Positions 1 to 9,835 are shown, counted from the stretch's first letter. The stretch: DNA of 64,000 nucleotides from Mycolicibacterium flavescens (GCA_900637135.1 LR134353.1:434001-498000), one strand, 5' to 3'. Numbers and translations are program-made. The notes: generated by a model not told the origin, from the letters alone.

Positions 1-277
1 CGCCCTGGCACAGGCGATGTCGATCCGCGCGATGATGGGTATTCTCGGCGCGGACCCGCTCGACGAGCGCTGGGAATCCAAAGACGAGACGTCGGCCGCA
101 CTGGCCGCGGTCGATGTGTTGGTGCGCGCTGAGGTCGAACGGCGCGAGGACGCACGGGCGCGGCGGGACTGGGCCGAGGCCGACGCGATCCGTGATCGCC
201 TCAAGGAAGCCGGGATCGAGGTTACCGACACCGGCGATGGTCCGCAGTGGACGCTGCTCGACGGGCACACGAAGTAG
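1..277 (+). CDS. cysS: Cysteinyl-tRNA synthetase, C-terminal part (cut by window edge)
   Basis: The reading frame is open from the first bases and ends at TAG 275-277, so only about the last 91 residues are present. CysS charges tRNA-Cys in the cytoplasm. The visible piece is the C-terminal helical anticodon-binding region, recognisable by the run ARRDWAEADAIRDRL and the ending DTGDGPQWTLLDG, which are typical of bacterial CysRS. The HIGH and KMSKS catalytic motifs lie outside the window. The next gene, rlmB, starts directly after the stop codon, so the two are probably co-transcribed, as in M. tuberculosis (Rv3580c-Rv3579c). The call rests on this tail and on gene order. Confidence 0.92.
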   Translation, partial: ALAQAMSIRAMMGILGADPLDERWESKDETSAALAAVDVLVRAEVERREDARARRDWAEADAIRDRLKEAGIEVTDTGDGPQWTLLDGHTK

Positions 278-1218
278 ATGGCCGGAAACTCCAAGCGCAG
301 AGGCGCGGTACGCAAGCCGGGAACGAAGAAGGGCCCGACGGTCGGGTCCGGCGGCGTTAGGCGGCGCGGTCTGGAAGGCCGCGGTGCCACTCCGCCCGCG
401 CATATGCGTCCGCACCATCCGGCGGCGAAGCGGGCGGCCAAGGCCGCGAAATCCCAGCCGCGTCGGCAGGGCAAGAAAACCGACGACACCGAGGTGGTGC
501 TGGGACGCAATCCGGTCCTGGAGTGTCTGCGCGCAGGGGTGCCCGCGACGGCGCTGTACGTCGCGCTGGGTGCGGATGCCGACGAGCGGTTGACCGAATC
601 TGTCCAGATCGCCGCGGACGCGGGGATCTCGATCCTCGAGGTCGCGCGCCACGACCTCGACCGCATCGCCGCCAACGGTCTGCATCAGGGTGTGGCGCTT
701 CAGGTTCCGCCGTACTCGTACGCGCATCCGGACGATCTGCTCGCGGCCGTGACGGCCGATGGCGCCTCGGCGCTGCTGGTCGCATTGGATAACATCTCCG
801 ACCCGCGCAATCTCGGTGCGATCGTGCGTTCGGTCGCCGCGTTCGGCGGTCATGGCGTCCTGATCCCGCAGCGCCGGTCGGCCTCTGTGACCGCGGTTGC
901 GTGGCGTACCAGTGCGGGTGCCGCCGCGCGGCTTCCGGTCGCGCGGGCCACGAATCTCACCCGCACACTGAAGAACTGGGCCGACGAGGGCCTGCAGATC
1001 GTCGGCTTGGACGCCGATGGCGACATCACGGTCGACGAATTGGACGGCTCGGGACCGATCGTCGTCGTGGTCGGCTCCGAAGGTAAGGGGCTTTCGCGCC
1101 TGGTGCGGGAGACCTGCGACGCCGTGGTCTCCATTCCGATGGCCGGCCGCACAGAGTCGTTGAACGCCTCGGTGGCCGCGGGCGTCGTGCTCGCCGAGAT
1201 CGCCCGTCAGCGCCGAGG

Positions 1219-1222
<4 letters not shown>
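278..1222 (+). CDS. rlmB: 23S rRNA (guanosine-2'-O-)methyltransferase, TrmH/RlmB family
   Basis: This 314-residue SpoU/TrmH protein is expected to 2'-O-methylate a guanosine of 23S rRNA using S-adenosylmethionine. A basic, probably disordered N-terminus (residues 1-70, rich in Lys/Arg) precedes a substrate-binding domain ([12 protein letters not shown]) and the knotted SPOUT domain. The SPOUT motifs are visible: [26 protein letters not shown] and [18 protein letters not shown]. The ATG follows the cysS stop without a gap, which fixes the start and suggests translational coupling. It corresponds to Rv3579c of M. tuberculosis. The exact target nucleotide is inferred from the family and was not tested. 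Confidence 0.93.
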
Positions 1223-2447
<1,225 letters not shown>

Positions 2448-2457
<10 letters not shown>

Positions 2458-3368
2458 GGATCGGCAGGCTGCCACAGCGTGGGCAGGTGCAATGCGACGC
2501 CATCGTCGTAGGCCAGCCGCGACAACACCCGCATCGAGACGTCGAGGTCGTCGGCTGCGTAGGGGAGCGCGCGCAGTGGTTCGTGCAGGGGACGGAAGAA
2601 GTCGTCCCAGTGGATGAGCACCACGCGGCGCGCGCCCACGGTCCGCACGGTTTCGCGCCAGTAATCACGCAGGTAGCGCTCCGGTTGCAGCCCGAGCTGG
2701 CCGACTCCGAGGTACACGACATCGGCGCGGTGTCCGGCCAGGGCCCCGGCAACGAATCCCGCACTGCCGACGATCAGCAGACGACGATCCGACGGACGGT
2801 GACGAACGAGTGTGGACCACGCCTCACCGCACCGGTACGCCGACACTCTGACCGGCGGCACGACCGGACCGGTGATGACACCCGGAAACCGGTCGGGCGG
2901 GCAGTGATCCCCCTCGATGAGCGTGACCTCGTAAGCGCCCAGCGCGACGGGGTCGCCGGGACTGACCACCACGATGCGGTCCTCGGGCAGCCGGTGGCCG
3001 CGGCCCACGTGGGCGGCGGATAGGCCGCCGACAAGTCGCGCGCCGGTCCGCTCGGCGACAGCCGCACTGTCCATCGCGTGGTCGTAGTGGGTGTGTACGG
3101 GAAGGACGGCCTCCAGCCGGTCGATCCGCAGGCGGGTGAGGCAGCCGTCGATGCGCGGCTCCGCCGGTGACAGCCGCCGCAGCCCGACTTCGGCCAGGCT
3201 CGGGCGTGAGAAGAAGCCGTCGGTCAGCAGCGCCGATTCGCCATCGTCGATCAGCAGCGTTGTGACGCCCGCCCAGGTGACCCTCAGCGGCGTATCCGCA
3301 CCCGCCGGCGGGACGTCGAAATAGCGCTCGTAATCCGCCAGGTTGGGCCTGCCGAGTTTGAGACGCAT
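2448..3368 (-). CDS. MBL-fold metallohydrolase, UlaG-like (Rv3577-like)
   Basis: This is a cytoplasmic protein of about 306 residues with the metallo-beta-lactamase fold. The HxHxDH signature appears as VHTHYDHAMDSA, and further metal ligands are likely in LIEGDHCPPD and LIHWDDFF. This places it in the Lactamase_B_2/UlaG-like branch, whose substrates are usually unknown. The frame is open further upstream, but the ATG at 3368 (MRLKLGRPNLADYERYF) begins the conserved part and matches the mycobacterial ortholog. It overlaps the transporter gene that follows it, so the two probably form an operon. No substrate can be named from the sequence. Confidence 0.82.
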
Positions 3369-3429
3369 AGCGCCAACTCTAAGTGGCCCACGCGATGGTG
3401 CGCTCGATCGTGACTGTCGACCGCGTCCT

Positions 3430-4611
3430 TCACCGATCCTCCCCTTCGTGGCGGCTGCTGATTTCGCCGGCATGTTCGGCCCTGTCGTCACACGGATCCT
3501 CGTGCCAGTCGCCGAAAGGGTCTGCATATGCGGGCCATTCGTGTGGGCGCGCCCATTCCTCGTCGGTGATCAGTGCCGCGCGCAACGCGTCGACGATGTC
3601 CTCTGGTTCCGCTCCGCGCACCAACACGGTGATCGAAACGTGACGGTCGCCGAGACGGCCGTCCCAGTCGGCGGCAGCGAGCGCAACACGTTGCGGGTCT
3701 GCGTAGGTCCGTTCGGTTTCGGTCATGGCGGCCAGCCATCGACCCGCATACTCGAACCGCATACCTCCGCCGGCTGATTCGAGCCACATGACATCGTCGA
3801 ACCGGTTGGCCAACCACAGCCGTCCCCTCGTGCGCACCACGCCGTCGAGAAGCACCTCCAGCGCGTCGTGCAGTCGCTGGGGATGGAATGGCCGACGGGC
3901 GGAGAACAGCAACAACCCGATCTCGCCGTCGGCATCCAGTGACGGCTGTCCGGCGAGCAGCGGGTCGTGCGGGTGGTCGCTGCGTCCGCGCCTGCTGTCA
4001 GGCTCGAGGTTGGCCAGCGCCATCTCGATGCGTTCGGAACCGACCGTCAGGCGCGCACGAGGTGCCAACCGTCGCAGTACTTTCAGCGTCTGCGCATGAG
4101 CTTGGTCCAGTACGAGCGCGTCGGCGAATTCGGCCTGCCCGACAGCCACCTGCGCCACGGTCCGTCCGTCGTGGAGGTCGTGGTCGCCGGTCGCCTGAGC
4201 CAGCCAAACGGCAGAGTCGACGCAGGTCACCACCGCCTCGATGCGCACGTCACGAGCCGCTGGTGCGTCGATGTAGCCAGGACCCACGTGCACCCGCACG
4301 TTGTTGATTGCCCAGCACACCGGTTCGGGCTCAAGCCATGGCATGAGTTGCACCGCAATGCGATTGACATCGCAGCGGCGGTGTAGTCGGCGCAACAGCG
4401 CCAGTAGGTCCTCGCGCACGGTGCAGGTCACGCATCCGCGGACCAACTCGATGTTCCAAGCCGTGGTGCCCGACGACGTCGTGACGGTACGCACCACGAC
4501 TTGACCGTCGTATCCATGTCTGACGACCACCGTGCCGGTCGCCCGGGCCAGCACGGTGGCGACGCCTTCTGTGTTGCCTTGCCCGCAGATCAGCACCAGT
4601 GGAGTGCGCAC
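3430..4611 (-). CDS. CobW/COG0523-family protein with degenerate P-loop (Rv0106-like)
   Basis: This 393-residue protein matches the mycobacterial Rv0106 type of COG0523 (CobW) protein. Such proteins are implicated in zinc allocation during zinc starvation. The N-terminus reads [17 protein letters not shown] where a Walker A motif is expected; the usual GK[ST] is absent. A Cys pair remains ([11 protein letters not shown]) where COG0523 proteins carry CxCC. The CobW C-terminal domain ([27 protein letters not shown]) is intact, and the C-terminus is rich in Asp, His and Cys ([13 protein letters not shown]). Translation starts at a GTG. A Zur-type palindrome lies 18 bases upstream, shared with divergent rpmB, so expression under low zinc is likely. 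Confidence 0.85.
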   Translation of the reverse strand: MRTPLVLICGQGNTEGVATVLARATGTVVVRHGYDGQVVVRTVTTSSGTTAWNIELVRGCVTCTVREDLLALLRRLHRRCDVNRIAVQLMPWLEPEPVCWAINNVRVHVGPGYIDAPAARDVRIEAVVTCVDSAVWLAQATGDHDLHDGRTVAQVAVGQAEFADALVLDQAHAQTLKVLRRLAPRARLTVGSERIEMALANLEPDSRRGRSDHPHDPLLAGQPSLDADGEIGLLLFSARRPFHPQRLHDALEVLLDGVVRTRGRLWLANRFDDVMWLESAGGGMRFEYAGRWLAAMTETERTYADPQRVALAAADWDGRLGDRHVSITVLVRGAEPEDIVDALRAALITDEEWARPHEWPAYADPFGDWHEDPCDDRAEHAGEISSRHEGEDR

Positions 4612-4629
4612 AGCGACCCCTTCCTCAGT

Positions 4630-4647
4630 TGAAAATGATTTTCATTA
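4630..4647. promoter_or_regulatory. Zur box between the CobW-like gene and rpmB
   Basis: The sequence TGAAAATGATTTTCATTA contains a near-perfect palindrome, TGAAAAT-G-ATTTTCA. It closely resembles the mycobacterial Zur (zinc uptake regulator) operator core TGAAAATnATTTTCA. It lies in the 63-base gap between two divergent genes, upstream of both, and both gene families are known Zur targets in mycobacteria. Repression of both when zinc is plentiful is inferred. Confidence 0.85.
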
Positions 4648-4674
4648 ACGCTAGGTTACCGCCGAAGGAGGAAT

Positions 4675-4911
4675 ATGTCCGCGCACTGTCAGGTCACCGG
4701 CCGAGCACCAAGTTTCGGCAACTCGGTATCGCATTCGCACCGACGCACGCGTCGTCGCTGGAACCCCAACATCCAGACGAAGACGTATTACCTGCCGTCC
4801 GAATCGCGCCGGATCAAACTGCGGGTGAGCGCGAAGGGCATCAAGGTCATCGACCGAGACGGCGTCGAGGCCGTCGTGGCGCGGTTACGGAAGGAGGGGA
4901 AGAAAATCTGA
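4675..4911 (+). CDS. rpmB: Large-subunit ribosomal protein L28, zinc-independent form
   Basis: This 78-residue L28 begins [16 protein letters not shown] and carries the family run [15 protein letters not shown]. The CxxC pairs of the zinc-binding form are missing: only one Cys (residue 5) is present. It is therefore the zinc-free paralog that replaces zinc-binding L28 in the ribosome under zinc limitation. A strong ribosome-binding site (AAGGAGG) stands just before the ATG. The Zur box lies 27 bases upstream. The stop codon overlaps the start of rpmG (TGATG), indicating an operon. Confidence 0.95.
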   Translation: MSAHCQVTGRAPSFGNSVSHSHRRTRRRWNPNIQTKTYYLPSESRRIKLRVSAKGIKVIDRDGVEAVVARLRKEGKKI

Positions 4912-5075
4912 TGGCGCGCACCGATATCAGGCCCACCGTGAAACTGCGTTCGACGGCCGGTACGGGCCACACATATGTCACACGCAAGAACCGGCGCAAC
5001 GACCCGGATCGATTGGTGCTGCGCAAGTATGACCCCACCGTCCGCCGCCACGTCGACTTCCGAGAGGAACGCTGA
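4911..5075 (+). CDS. rpmG: Large-subunit ribosomal protein L33, zinc-independent form
   Basis: This 54-residue L33 ([19 protein letters not shown], then [21 protein letters not shown]) has no cysteine at all, whereas the zinc-binding form has two CxxC pairs. It is thus the zinc-sparing paralog. The ATG overlaps the rpmB stop by one base and its own stop overlaps the next ATG by one base, so three genes form a tightly coupled unit behind the Zur box. The zinc-free S14 and S18 genes, which in other mycobacteria follow rpmG, are not present here. Confidence 0.95.
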   Translation: MARTDIRPTVKLRSTAGTGHTYVTRKNRRNDPDRLVLRKYDPTVRRHVDFREER

Positions 5076-5431
5076 TGGTGGCCTGTCCTCGTCCGGCGCA
5101 CAGCCCCGCAGACGATCGGCAGTGGCTGTTGCACGCACGGTGCCGTGGGCTGCCGACAGAGATCTTCTTCGCGGCCGAAGGTGAGCGCGGGCAAAGTCGA
5201 GTAGCACGCGAAGAACAGGCGAAAAGAGTTTGTCGGCCGTGTCCCGTGCAGCCCGACTGCCTGCGGTACGCACTCAGAGCCGTGGAGCCATGGGGCATCT
5301 GGGGCGCAACGACGCCAACAGAACGACAGCGGCTCACCGAGCCGGCCGAGCCGTCGGGACGAGCGCCCACCGACGCCCGTGTGGCAGGATCATGCCCGAC
5401 AGGCGATCGCGACTCGAGGAAGCCGGTGTGA
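5075..5431 (+). CDS. WhiB-family iron-sulfur transcription factor
   Basis: This 118-residue protein has the WhiB layout: four cysteines (C23, C53, C56, C62, with CRPCPVQPDC) to hold a [4Fe-4S] cluster, followed by the turn motif GIWGATT (74-80) and a basic stretch (TPTERQR). WhiB proteins bind sigma factor SigA and redirect transcription in response to redox or nitric oxide. I cannot assign it to a numbered WhiB. It starts at TGATG directly on the rpmG stop, so it should be expressed with the zinc-starvation ribosomal proteins. The last codons overlap the aptamer of a cobalamin riboswitch that serves the next operon; residues after about 95 look unconserved. Confidence 0.82.
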   Translation: MVACPRPAHSPADDRQWLLHARCRGLPTEIFFAAEGERGQSRVAREEQAKRVCRPCPVQPDCLRYALRAVEPWGIWGATTPTERQRLTEPAEPSGRAPTDARVAGSCPTGDRDSRKPV

Positions 5432-5510
5432 ATCCGGCGCGGTCCCGCCACTGTGACCGGCGAGGTCTTTGCGATCGACCCGGGAGCCAGATACTCACCG
5501 CGGTCGCCTC
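5375..5510 (+). ncRNA. Cobalamin riboswitch
   Basis: The conserved core is visible: GCCGGTGTGAATCCGGC at 5422-5438, then GGTCCCGCCACTGTGACCGG at 5441-5460 (containing the B12 box), and GGGAGCCAGATACTC at 5482-5496. This is the usual adenosylcobalamin-sensing arrangement. The outer boundaries are approximate. A hairpin-forming GGGG/CCCC pair (5522-5537) downstream may belong to the expression platform. It lies in front of the BtuF-like gene, so B12 is expected to switch off the importer operon. The 5' half overlaps the end of the whiB-like gene. Confidence 0.9.
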
Positions 5511-5604
5511 CTCATAAGGCTGGGGCGGATTTCCCCGGTGAGGCTGACCTCGGCGTACCGAGAGCGCTTCCCGTGGCATCCGCGCACGACGGAAGGCACG
5601 GCAT

Positions 5605-6582
5605 ATGGCGCGTCGACATCTTGCGGCGGCGGTGATCTCGGCGCTGCTGCTTACCGCGTGCGGCACTGCGAGCCCGCCGGCCGGCACCACCGCTGCCGAA
5701 GCCGTGGCGGGATTCCCGGTGAGCGTCACCAACTGCGGCATCACCACAACCTACGACCGCCCACCGCGCCGGGCCGTGGCCTTGAACCAGCACTCGGTCG
5801 AGACGATGTTGGCGCTGGGACTTCAGAAGTCCATGGTGGGCACCGCATTCCTCGACGATCAGGTGCTGCCCGAATACCGCGACGCCTACGAGGGCATACC
5901 GGTGATCGCCGAGGAATACCCGTCGTACGAGACACTGCTCGCCGCCGAACCCGACTTCGTCTACGGCGGTTGGGAAAGCGCATTCGACGAGAAGGAGGGG
6001 CGTGGGCGCGAGCGGTTGCGCGATGTCGGCATCGACACCCACCTCAACCCTGAGAACTGCTCTTCTGAGCCGATGACGTTATCTGCGGTGGACGACGAAA
6101 TACGCACCATGGGGCGGATATTCGGTGTCAGCTACCGAGCCGAGTGGGTGGTCGAACGCCAGCAGCGGAGCCTGCAGGATACCCGCCAGCGCGCGCGCGA
6201 CCTGGCACCGGTCGATGTGGCCGTCTACGACAGCGGTGAGGCCACCGTGTTCACCTCCGGCGGGCAGGGCATCGGCAACCAGATCATCGAATCCGCGGGC
6301 GGGCGCAACCTGTTCGCTGACGTACCGAAGGTGTGGGCCGACGTCTCGTTCGAACAGTTCGCCGAACGGGCGCCCGAGGTCATCCTGATCTATGACTACG
6401 GCGATCAATCGGTCGAGCAGAAGAAACGGTTTCTGCAGGACAACCCGCTGCTGCAGCGGGTACCTGCCGTCCGCGACCAACGCTTCGCGGTGTTGCCGCT
6501 GTCCGAGATCACCGCAGGCGTGCGTGTCGGGCGCGCGGTCAAATCCCTTGCCGAACAGCTACATCCGGAGCAGGCGCGATGA
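5605..6582 (+). CDS. ABC transporter substrate-binding lipoprotein, BtuF/FecB-type
   Basis: This 325-residue lipoprotein has a signal peptide with lipobox LTAC (residues 16-19) and the FecB/BtuF class III binding-protein fold (GITTTYDRPPRRAVALNQHSVE, AEPDFVYGG, and C-terminal ITAGVRVGRAVKSLAEQL). It should capture its ligand outside the membrane and deliver it to the permease encoded next, whose ATG overlaps its stop by four bases. Proteins of this family carry either ferric siderophores or corrinoids. The cobalamin riboswitch just upstream argues for cobalamin or a related corrinoid. That substrate is inferred from regulation, not from binding residues. Confidence 0.87.
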   Translation: MARRHLAAAVISALLLTACGTASPPAGTTAAEAVAGFPVSVTNCGITTTYDRPPRRAVALNQHSVETMLALGLQKSMVGTAFLDDQVLPEYRDAYEGIPVIAEEYPSYETLLAAEPDFVYGGWESAFDEKEGRGRERLRDVGIDTHLNPENCSSEPMTLSAVDDEIRTMGRIFGVSYRAEWVVERQQRSLQDTRQRARDLAPVDVAVYDSGEATVFTSGGQGIGNQIIESAGGRNLFADVPKVWADVSFEQFAERAPEVILIYDYGDQSVEQKKRFLQDNPLLQRVPAVRDQRFAVLPLSEITAGVRVGRAVKSLAEQLHPEQAR

Positions 6583-7649
6583 CGGCCGTCATCCTGGACA
6601 AGCCGGTGCGGTCGGTGACCCTGGGCTCGCAACGCGTTCCGTACGGCCTCGTGCTGACCATGCTCGCGGGGCTCCTTCTGTTGTGCGCGACCGCAGGGGT
6701 CACCATCGGGTCGGTGGCCCTTCCGCCCGGGCAGGTGTGGCAGATCCTGCTCCACCAGCTCAATCCGATGTTGGTCGACCCGACATGGCCGCCGGTGCGT
6801 GCCTCGATCGTGCTCGACGCACGGCTACCCCGGGTTGCGTTGGCGGCGGTCATCGGAGCCGGCCTGGCATGCTGCGGGATGGTGCTGCAGGCTGTCGTGC
6901 GCAACCCGTTGGCCGACCCGATGCTTTTGGGTGTGTCGTCGGGTGCGTCGGTGGGTGCGGTTGCGGTGCTGGTGGCCGGCGCAGGGCTCGGCGTGTTCGT
7001 GCTGCCGCTGGCGGCGTTTCTCGGAGCGTTGGTCGCGTTGGTCGCCGTCTACTTTCTCGCTCGTACGGGCGGACGGATGACCACGCTGCGTCTGATACTC
7101 GCCGGTGTCGCGGTCGCGGAGGTGCTGTCGGCCGTCGCCAGTCTGCTGATCGTCACTTCTGACGACCCGCACAAGGCCCAGTCCGCGGTGCGCTGGATGC
7201 TCGGCGGCCTCGGTGGGGCCACCTGGTCGACGGTGTGGATCCCGGCTGTGGCCGTTGCCATCGGTATCGCGGTGCTGCTCGCCGTCACCCGGCCGCTGAA
7301 TCTGCTGTACACCGGTGAAGAGGCCGCTGCGGCACTGGGTTTGGACGTTCATCGCTTTCGCGGGGCGATGTTCGTCGTGGTCGCGTTGATGGTGGGCGCC
7401 ATGGTCGCGGTCAGCGGTGCGATCGGATTCGTCGGCCTGATCATGCCGCACATCGTGCGGATGCTCGTCGGCGCCGACCACCGTCGCGCCTTGCCCGCGG
7501 CCGCGCTGCTCGGGGCCTCGTTCCTGATCGTGTGCGACATCGCCGCGCGAACCGTCGCCGCACCGGAGGAACTGCCGGTCGGCGTCCTGACCGCCCTCGT
7601 CGGCGGCCCGTACTTCCTGTGGCTCATGCGGCGCAAGGTTTCGGCGTGA
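6579..7649 (+). CDS. ABC transporter permease, FecCD/BtuC family
   Basis: This is a 356-residue integral membrane protein with about ten transmembrane segments. Family motifs are VRNPLADPMLLGVSSGASVGA, RWMLGGLGGATW and the cytoplasmic coupling region GAIGFVGLIMPHIVRML. A homodimer of this subunit would form the translocation path for a corrinoid or siderophore. It overlaps the genes on both sides (ATGA with the binding protein, GTGA with the ATPase), so the importer is a single translation-coupled operon under the cobalamin riboswitch. Confidence 0.92.
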   Translation: MTAVILDKPVRSVTLGSQRVPYGLVLTMLAGLLLLCATAGVTIGSVALPPGQVWQILLHQLNPMLVDPTWPPVRASIVLDARLPRVALAAVIGAGLACCGMVLQAVVRNPLADPMLLGVSSGASVGAVAVLVAGAGLGVFVLPLAAFLGALVALVAVYFLARTGGRMTTLRLILAGVAVAEVLSAVASLLIVTSDDPHKAQSAVRWMLGGLGGATWSTVWIPAVAVAIGIAVLLAVTRPLNLLYTGEEAAAALGLDVHRFRGAMFVVVALMVGAMVAVSGAIGFVGLIMPHIVRMLVGADHRRALPAAALLGASFLIVCDIAARTVAAPEELPVGVLTALVGGPYFLWLMRRKVSA

Positions 7650-8428
7650 CCGGCGGAGTCCTCATCGACGATGTGACGGTGACGAAGGGGCGAAAGACGT
7701 TGATCCGCAACGTCTCCATGCGGGTGGAGCGCGGTGAGATGGTGGCGGTCGTCGGACCCAACGGCGCCGGTAAGACCACGCTGTTGCGCACGCTCTACCG
7801 CGCTCAGCGGCCGACATCGGGGCGCGTGCTGGTCGGCGGCGAAGACGTCTGGCAGATGTCGGCCAAGCGCGCGGCGCGCCGCATCGCGGCGGTGTTGCAG
7901 GACGCGCCGGGCGATTTCGCGCTCACGGTGTTCGACGTGGTCGCGATGGGCCGGACCCCGTACAAGCGCGCGTTCGACGGTGACAACACCGACGACCGCC
8001 GCATCATCGCCGAGGCGCTCGAATCGGTGGAGGTATCCGGTCTGGCGAACGAACCGTTCGACCGGCTCTCGGGTGGTCAGAAGCAGCGCGTGATGATCGC
8101 TCGTGCGCTCACACAGAGAACCGACACGATCGTGTTGGACGAGCCGACCAACCACCTCGATCTGCGCCACCAGCACGATGCCCTGCACCTGCTGCGGAAC
8201 ACCGGCGCCACCGTCATCGCGGCATTGCACGACCTCAATCTCGCTGCGGCATACTGCGACCGGGTCTGCGTCCTCGATACCGGCCGCGTGGTGTCGATCG
8301 GCACTCCCCCACAGGTCCTGACCGAGGACATGCTCGCCGAGGTCTACGGCGTCGCGGCCAGGGTCGGCCTCGATGCGGGCACCGATCGAATCCGGGTCGA
8401 CGTGACACCCAAGGAGTGGACCCGGTGA
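7646..8428 (+). CDS. ABC transporter ATP-binding protein, FecE/BtuD type
   Basis: This 260-residue ATPase powers the importer. Walker A is GPNGAGKTT, the signature is LSGGQKQR, Walker B is TIVLDEPTNHLDL, and the switch histidine lies in AALHDLNLA. The frame is open upstream, but the GTG at 7646 overlaps the permease stop as GTGA and gives the normal length for the family. The next gene starts in the same way on its own stop. The protein acts on the inner face of the membrane with the BtuC-like dimer. Confidence 0.93.
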   Translation: MTGGVLIDDVTVTKGRKTLIRNVSMRVERGEMVAVVGPNGAGKTTLLRTLYRAQRPTSGRVLVGGEDVWQMSAKRAARRIAAVLQDAPGDFALTVFDVVAMGRTPYKRAFDGDNTDDRRIIAEALESVEVSGLANEPFDRLSGGQKQRVMIARALTQRTDTIVLDEPTNHLDLRHQHDALHLLRNTGATVIAALHDLNLAAAYCDRVCVLDTGRVVSIGTPPQVLTEDMLAEVYGVAARVGLDAGTDRIRVDVTPKEWTR

Positions 8429-9075
8429 GGATCGACGCTCAACTCACCGAGATCGCCCGCTACGGAGGGTTCTTCGCCATCGCCCATGGGAGCGCCGAAG
8501 CGGGTTGGCGGCCGGTGAACGCATGCTACACCGACGGATACCAGGACCTGATCGAGGCGACGGCTAAACGCTACCGCACGAGCGACCTTCGCATCAGTGC
8601 GTCGGCGGTGCAGTTGAGCCACGCGTCGAGGCTGTGGTCACCGGTGCTCGCGTGCGCCGTCGCATACGGTGTGGTCCCCGACCTTACGAGCCTGCAGCGT
8701 GCGGAGGACAGCCCAGCGTTGAGAGTTACTGTCCCCGAGGGTAATCAGCTCGTCCGGGATCCGTCGGTCACGCTGTACCGCATCGTCGTCGAGGAGCACC
8801 TGGAGCGGTTGGCCGACGGGCTGCGTGTCAAGGTCGCACCCGGCCTGCTCTACGGCAACATCGCCTCGGCGTTAGTGGCCGCGACCAGAGCGCTCTACTC
8901 GGTGCGGCCGCAGCTGCGCGATTCCGCGACCGCCCTGGCGCGGTCTCTGCTGGAGACCGGCAGACTCACCGGAACCGGAACGGTCAAATACAACTTGGCG
9001 TTTCGTCGCCGAAGCTGCTGTCTGTACTACCGCGTGAGCGACGGATCGAAGTGCGGAGACTGTGCGTTGCGCTGA
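8425..9075 (+). CDS. FhuF-like [2Fe-2S] protein, possible metal-complex reductase
   Basis: This protein of about 216 residues ends in RRSCCLYYRVSDGSKCGDCAL, the CC-x(n)-CxxC cluster-binding tail of the FhuF family of iron-siderophore reductases. The upstream part has the helical FhuF body (GLLYGNIASALVAA). The chosen GTG at 8425 overlaps the ATPase stop and has an AAGGAG ribosome-binding site nine bases ahead. Because the operon is behind a cobalamin riboswitch, the protein could reduce the cobalt of an imported corrinoid rather than ferric iron. That is an inference; a ferric-siderophore role remains possible. Confidence 0.82.
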   Translation: MRIDAQLTEIARYGGFFAIAHGSAEAGWRPVNACYTDGYQDLIEATAKRYRTSDLRISASAVQLSHASRLWSPVLACAVAYGVVPDLTSLQRAEDSPALRVTVPEGNQLVRDPSVTLYRIVVEEHLERLADGLRVKVAPGLLYGNIASALVAATRALYSVRPQLRDSATALARSLLETGRLTGTGTVKYNLAFRRRSCCLYYRVSDGSKCGDCALR

Positions 9076-9076
9076 A

Positions 9077-9835
9077 TCAGGTGAAGGGGGCGATCTCCAC
9101 GCCCTCGGCCAGCAGCCTGTCGCGTACTGCCGTGGCGATCTGCACGGCGCCCGGTGAGTCACCGTGCACGCAGATCGAATCGACGGTGATCGGAATCGTC
9201 GAGCCGTCGACCGCGTCGACGCGCCCGTCCGACACCATCGACGCGATCCGGTCGGCGATGACGTCGGTGTCGTGCAGGACGGCACCGCGCTGGCGTCGGT
9301 CCACCAACCGGCCGTCGGGACGATAGGCCCTGTCGGCGAACGCCTCGGGCACCGTGCGCAATCCGAGCTGTTCGGCCTCGCGGAAGAACGCCGAGCCGGT
9401 GAGCCCGAGCACCGGAAGGGCGGGATCGACGTCGTGCACAGCCTCCGCGACCGCTCGGGCCTGATCGTTGTTGGTCACGATCGCGAAGTACAGCGCCCCA
9501 TGAGGCTTGACGTAGGTGACGGTGGATCCGGCAGCGTGCGCGATCGCCTGTAGCGCACCGATCTGGTAGATCACGTCGGCCTTGAGATCCTCGGGTGTCG
9601 CGTCGATGAACCGGCGGCCGAAGCCGGGCAGATCGCGATAGCTGACCTGCGCGCCGATCCGCACGTCGCGCTCGGCCGCCGCTCGGCATGCCCGCAAGAG
9701 CAGGGCCGGGTCGCCGGCGTGGAAGCCGCAGGCGACGTTGGCGCTGGTGACGATGTCGAGCATGGCATCGTCGTCGCCGAGGCGCCAGACCCCGAAGCCC
9801 TCACCGAGGTCGGCATTCATGTCGATGGTTCTCAT
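9077..9835 (-). CDS. pxpA: 5-oxoprolinase subunit A (LamB/YcsF family)
   Basis: This protein of about 252 residues belongs to the LamB/YcsF family. PxpA works with PxpB and PxpC to hydrolyse 5-oxoproline to glutamate with ATP. Motifs are MNADLGEGFG, ANVACGFHAGDP and YVKPHGALY. No pxpB or pxpC is adjacent, so either they are encoded elsewhere or the protein has another role. The start at 9835 (MRTIDMNADLG) overlaps the bluB stop by four bases, linking it to that gene. It ends one base from the convergent FhuF-like gene. Confidence 0.85.
   Translation of the reverse strand: MRTIDMNADLGEGFGVWRLGDDDAMLDIVTSANVACGFHAGDPALLLRACRAAAERDVRIGAQVSYRDLPGFGRRFIDATPEDLKADVIYQIGALQAIAHAAGSTVTYVKPHGALYFAIVTNNDQARAVAEAVHDVDPALPVLGLTGSAFFREAEQLGLRTVPEAFADRAYRPDGRLVDRRQRGAVLHDTDVIADRIASMVSDGRVDAVDGSTIPITVDSICVHGDSPGAVQIATAVRDRLLAEGVEIAPFT

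Noticed and set aside
5605..8428. Assignment of the importer purely to ferric siderophores
   Set aside because: The protein family allows it, but the cobalamin riboswitch directly upstream and bluB nearby fit corrinoids better. Kept as an alternative.
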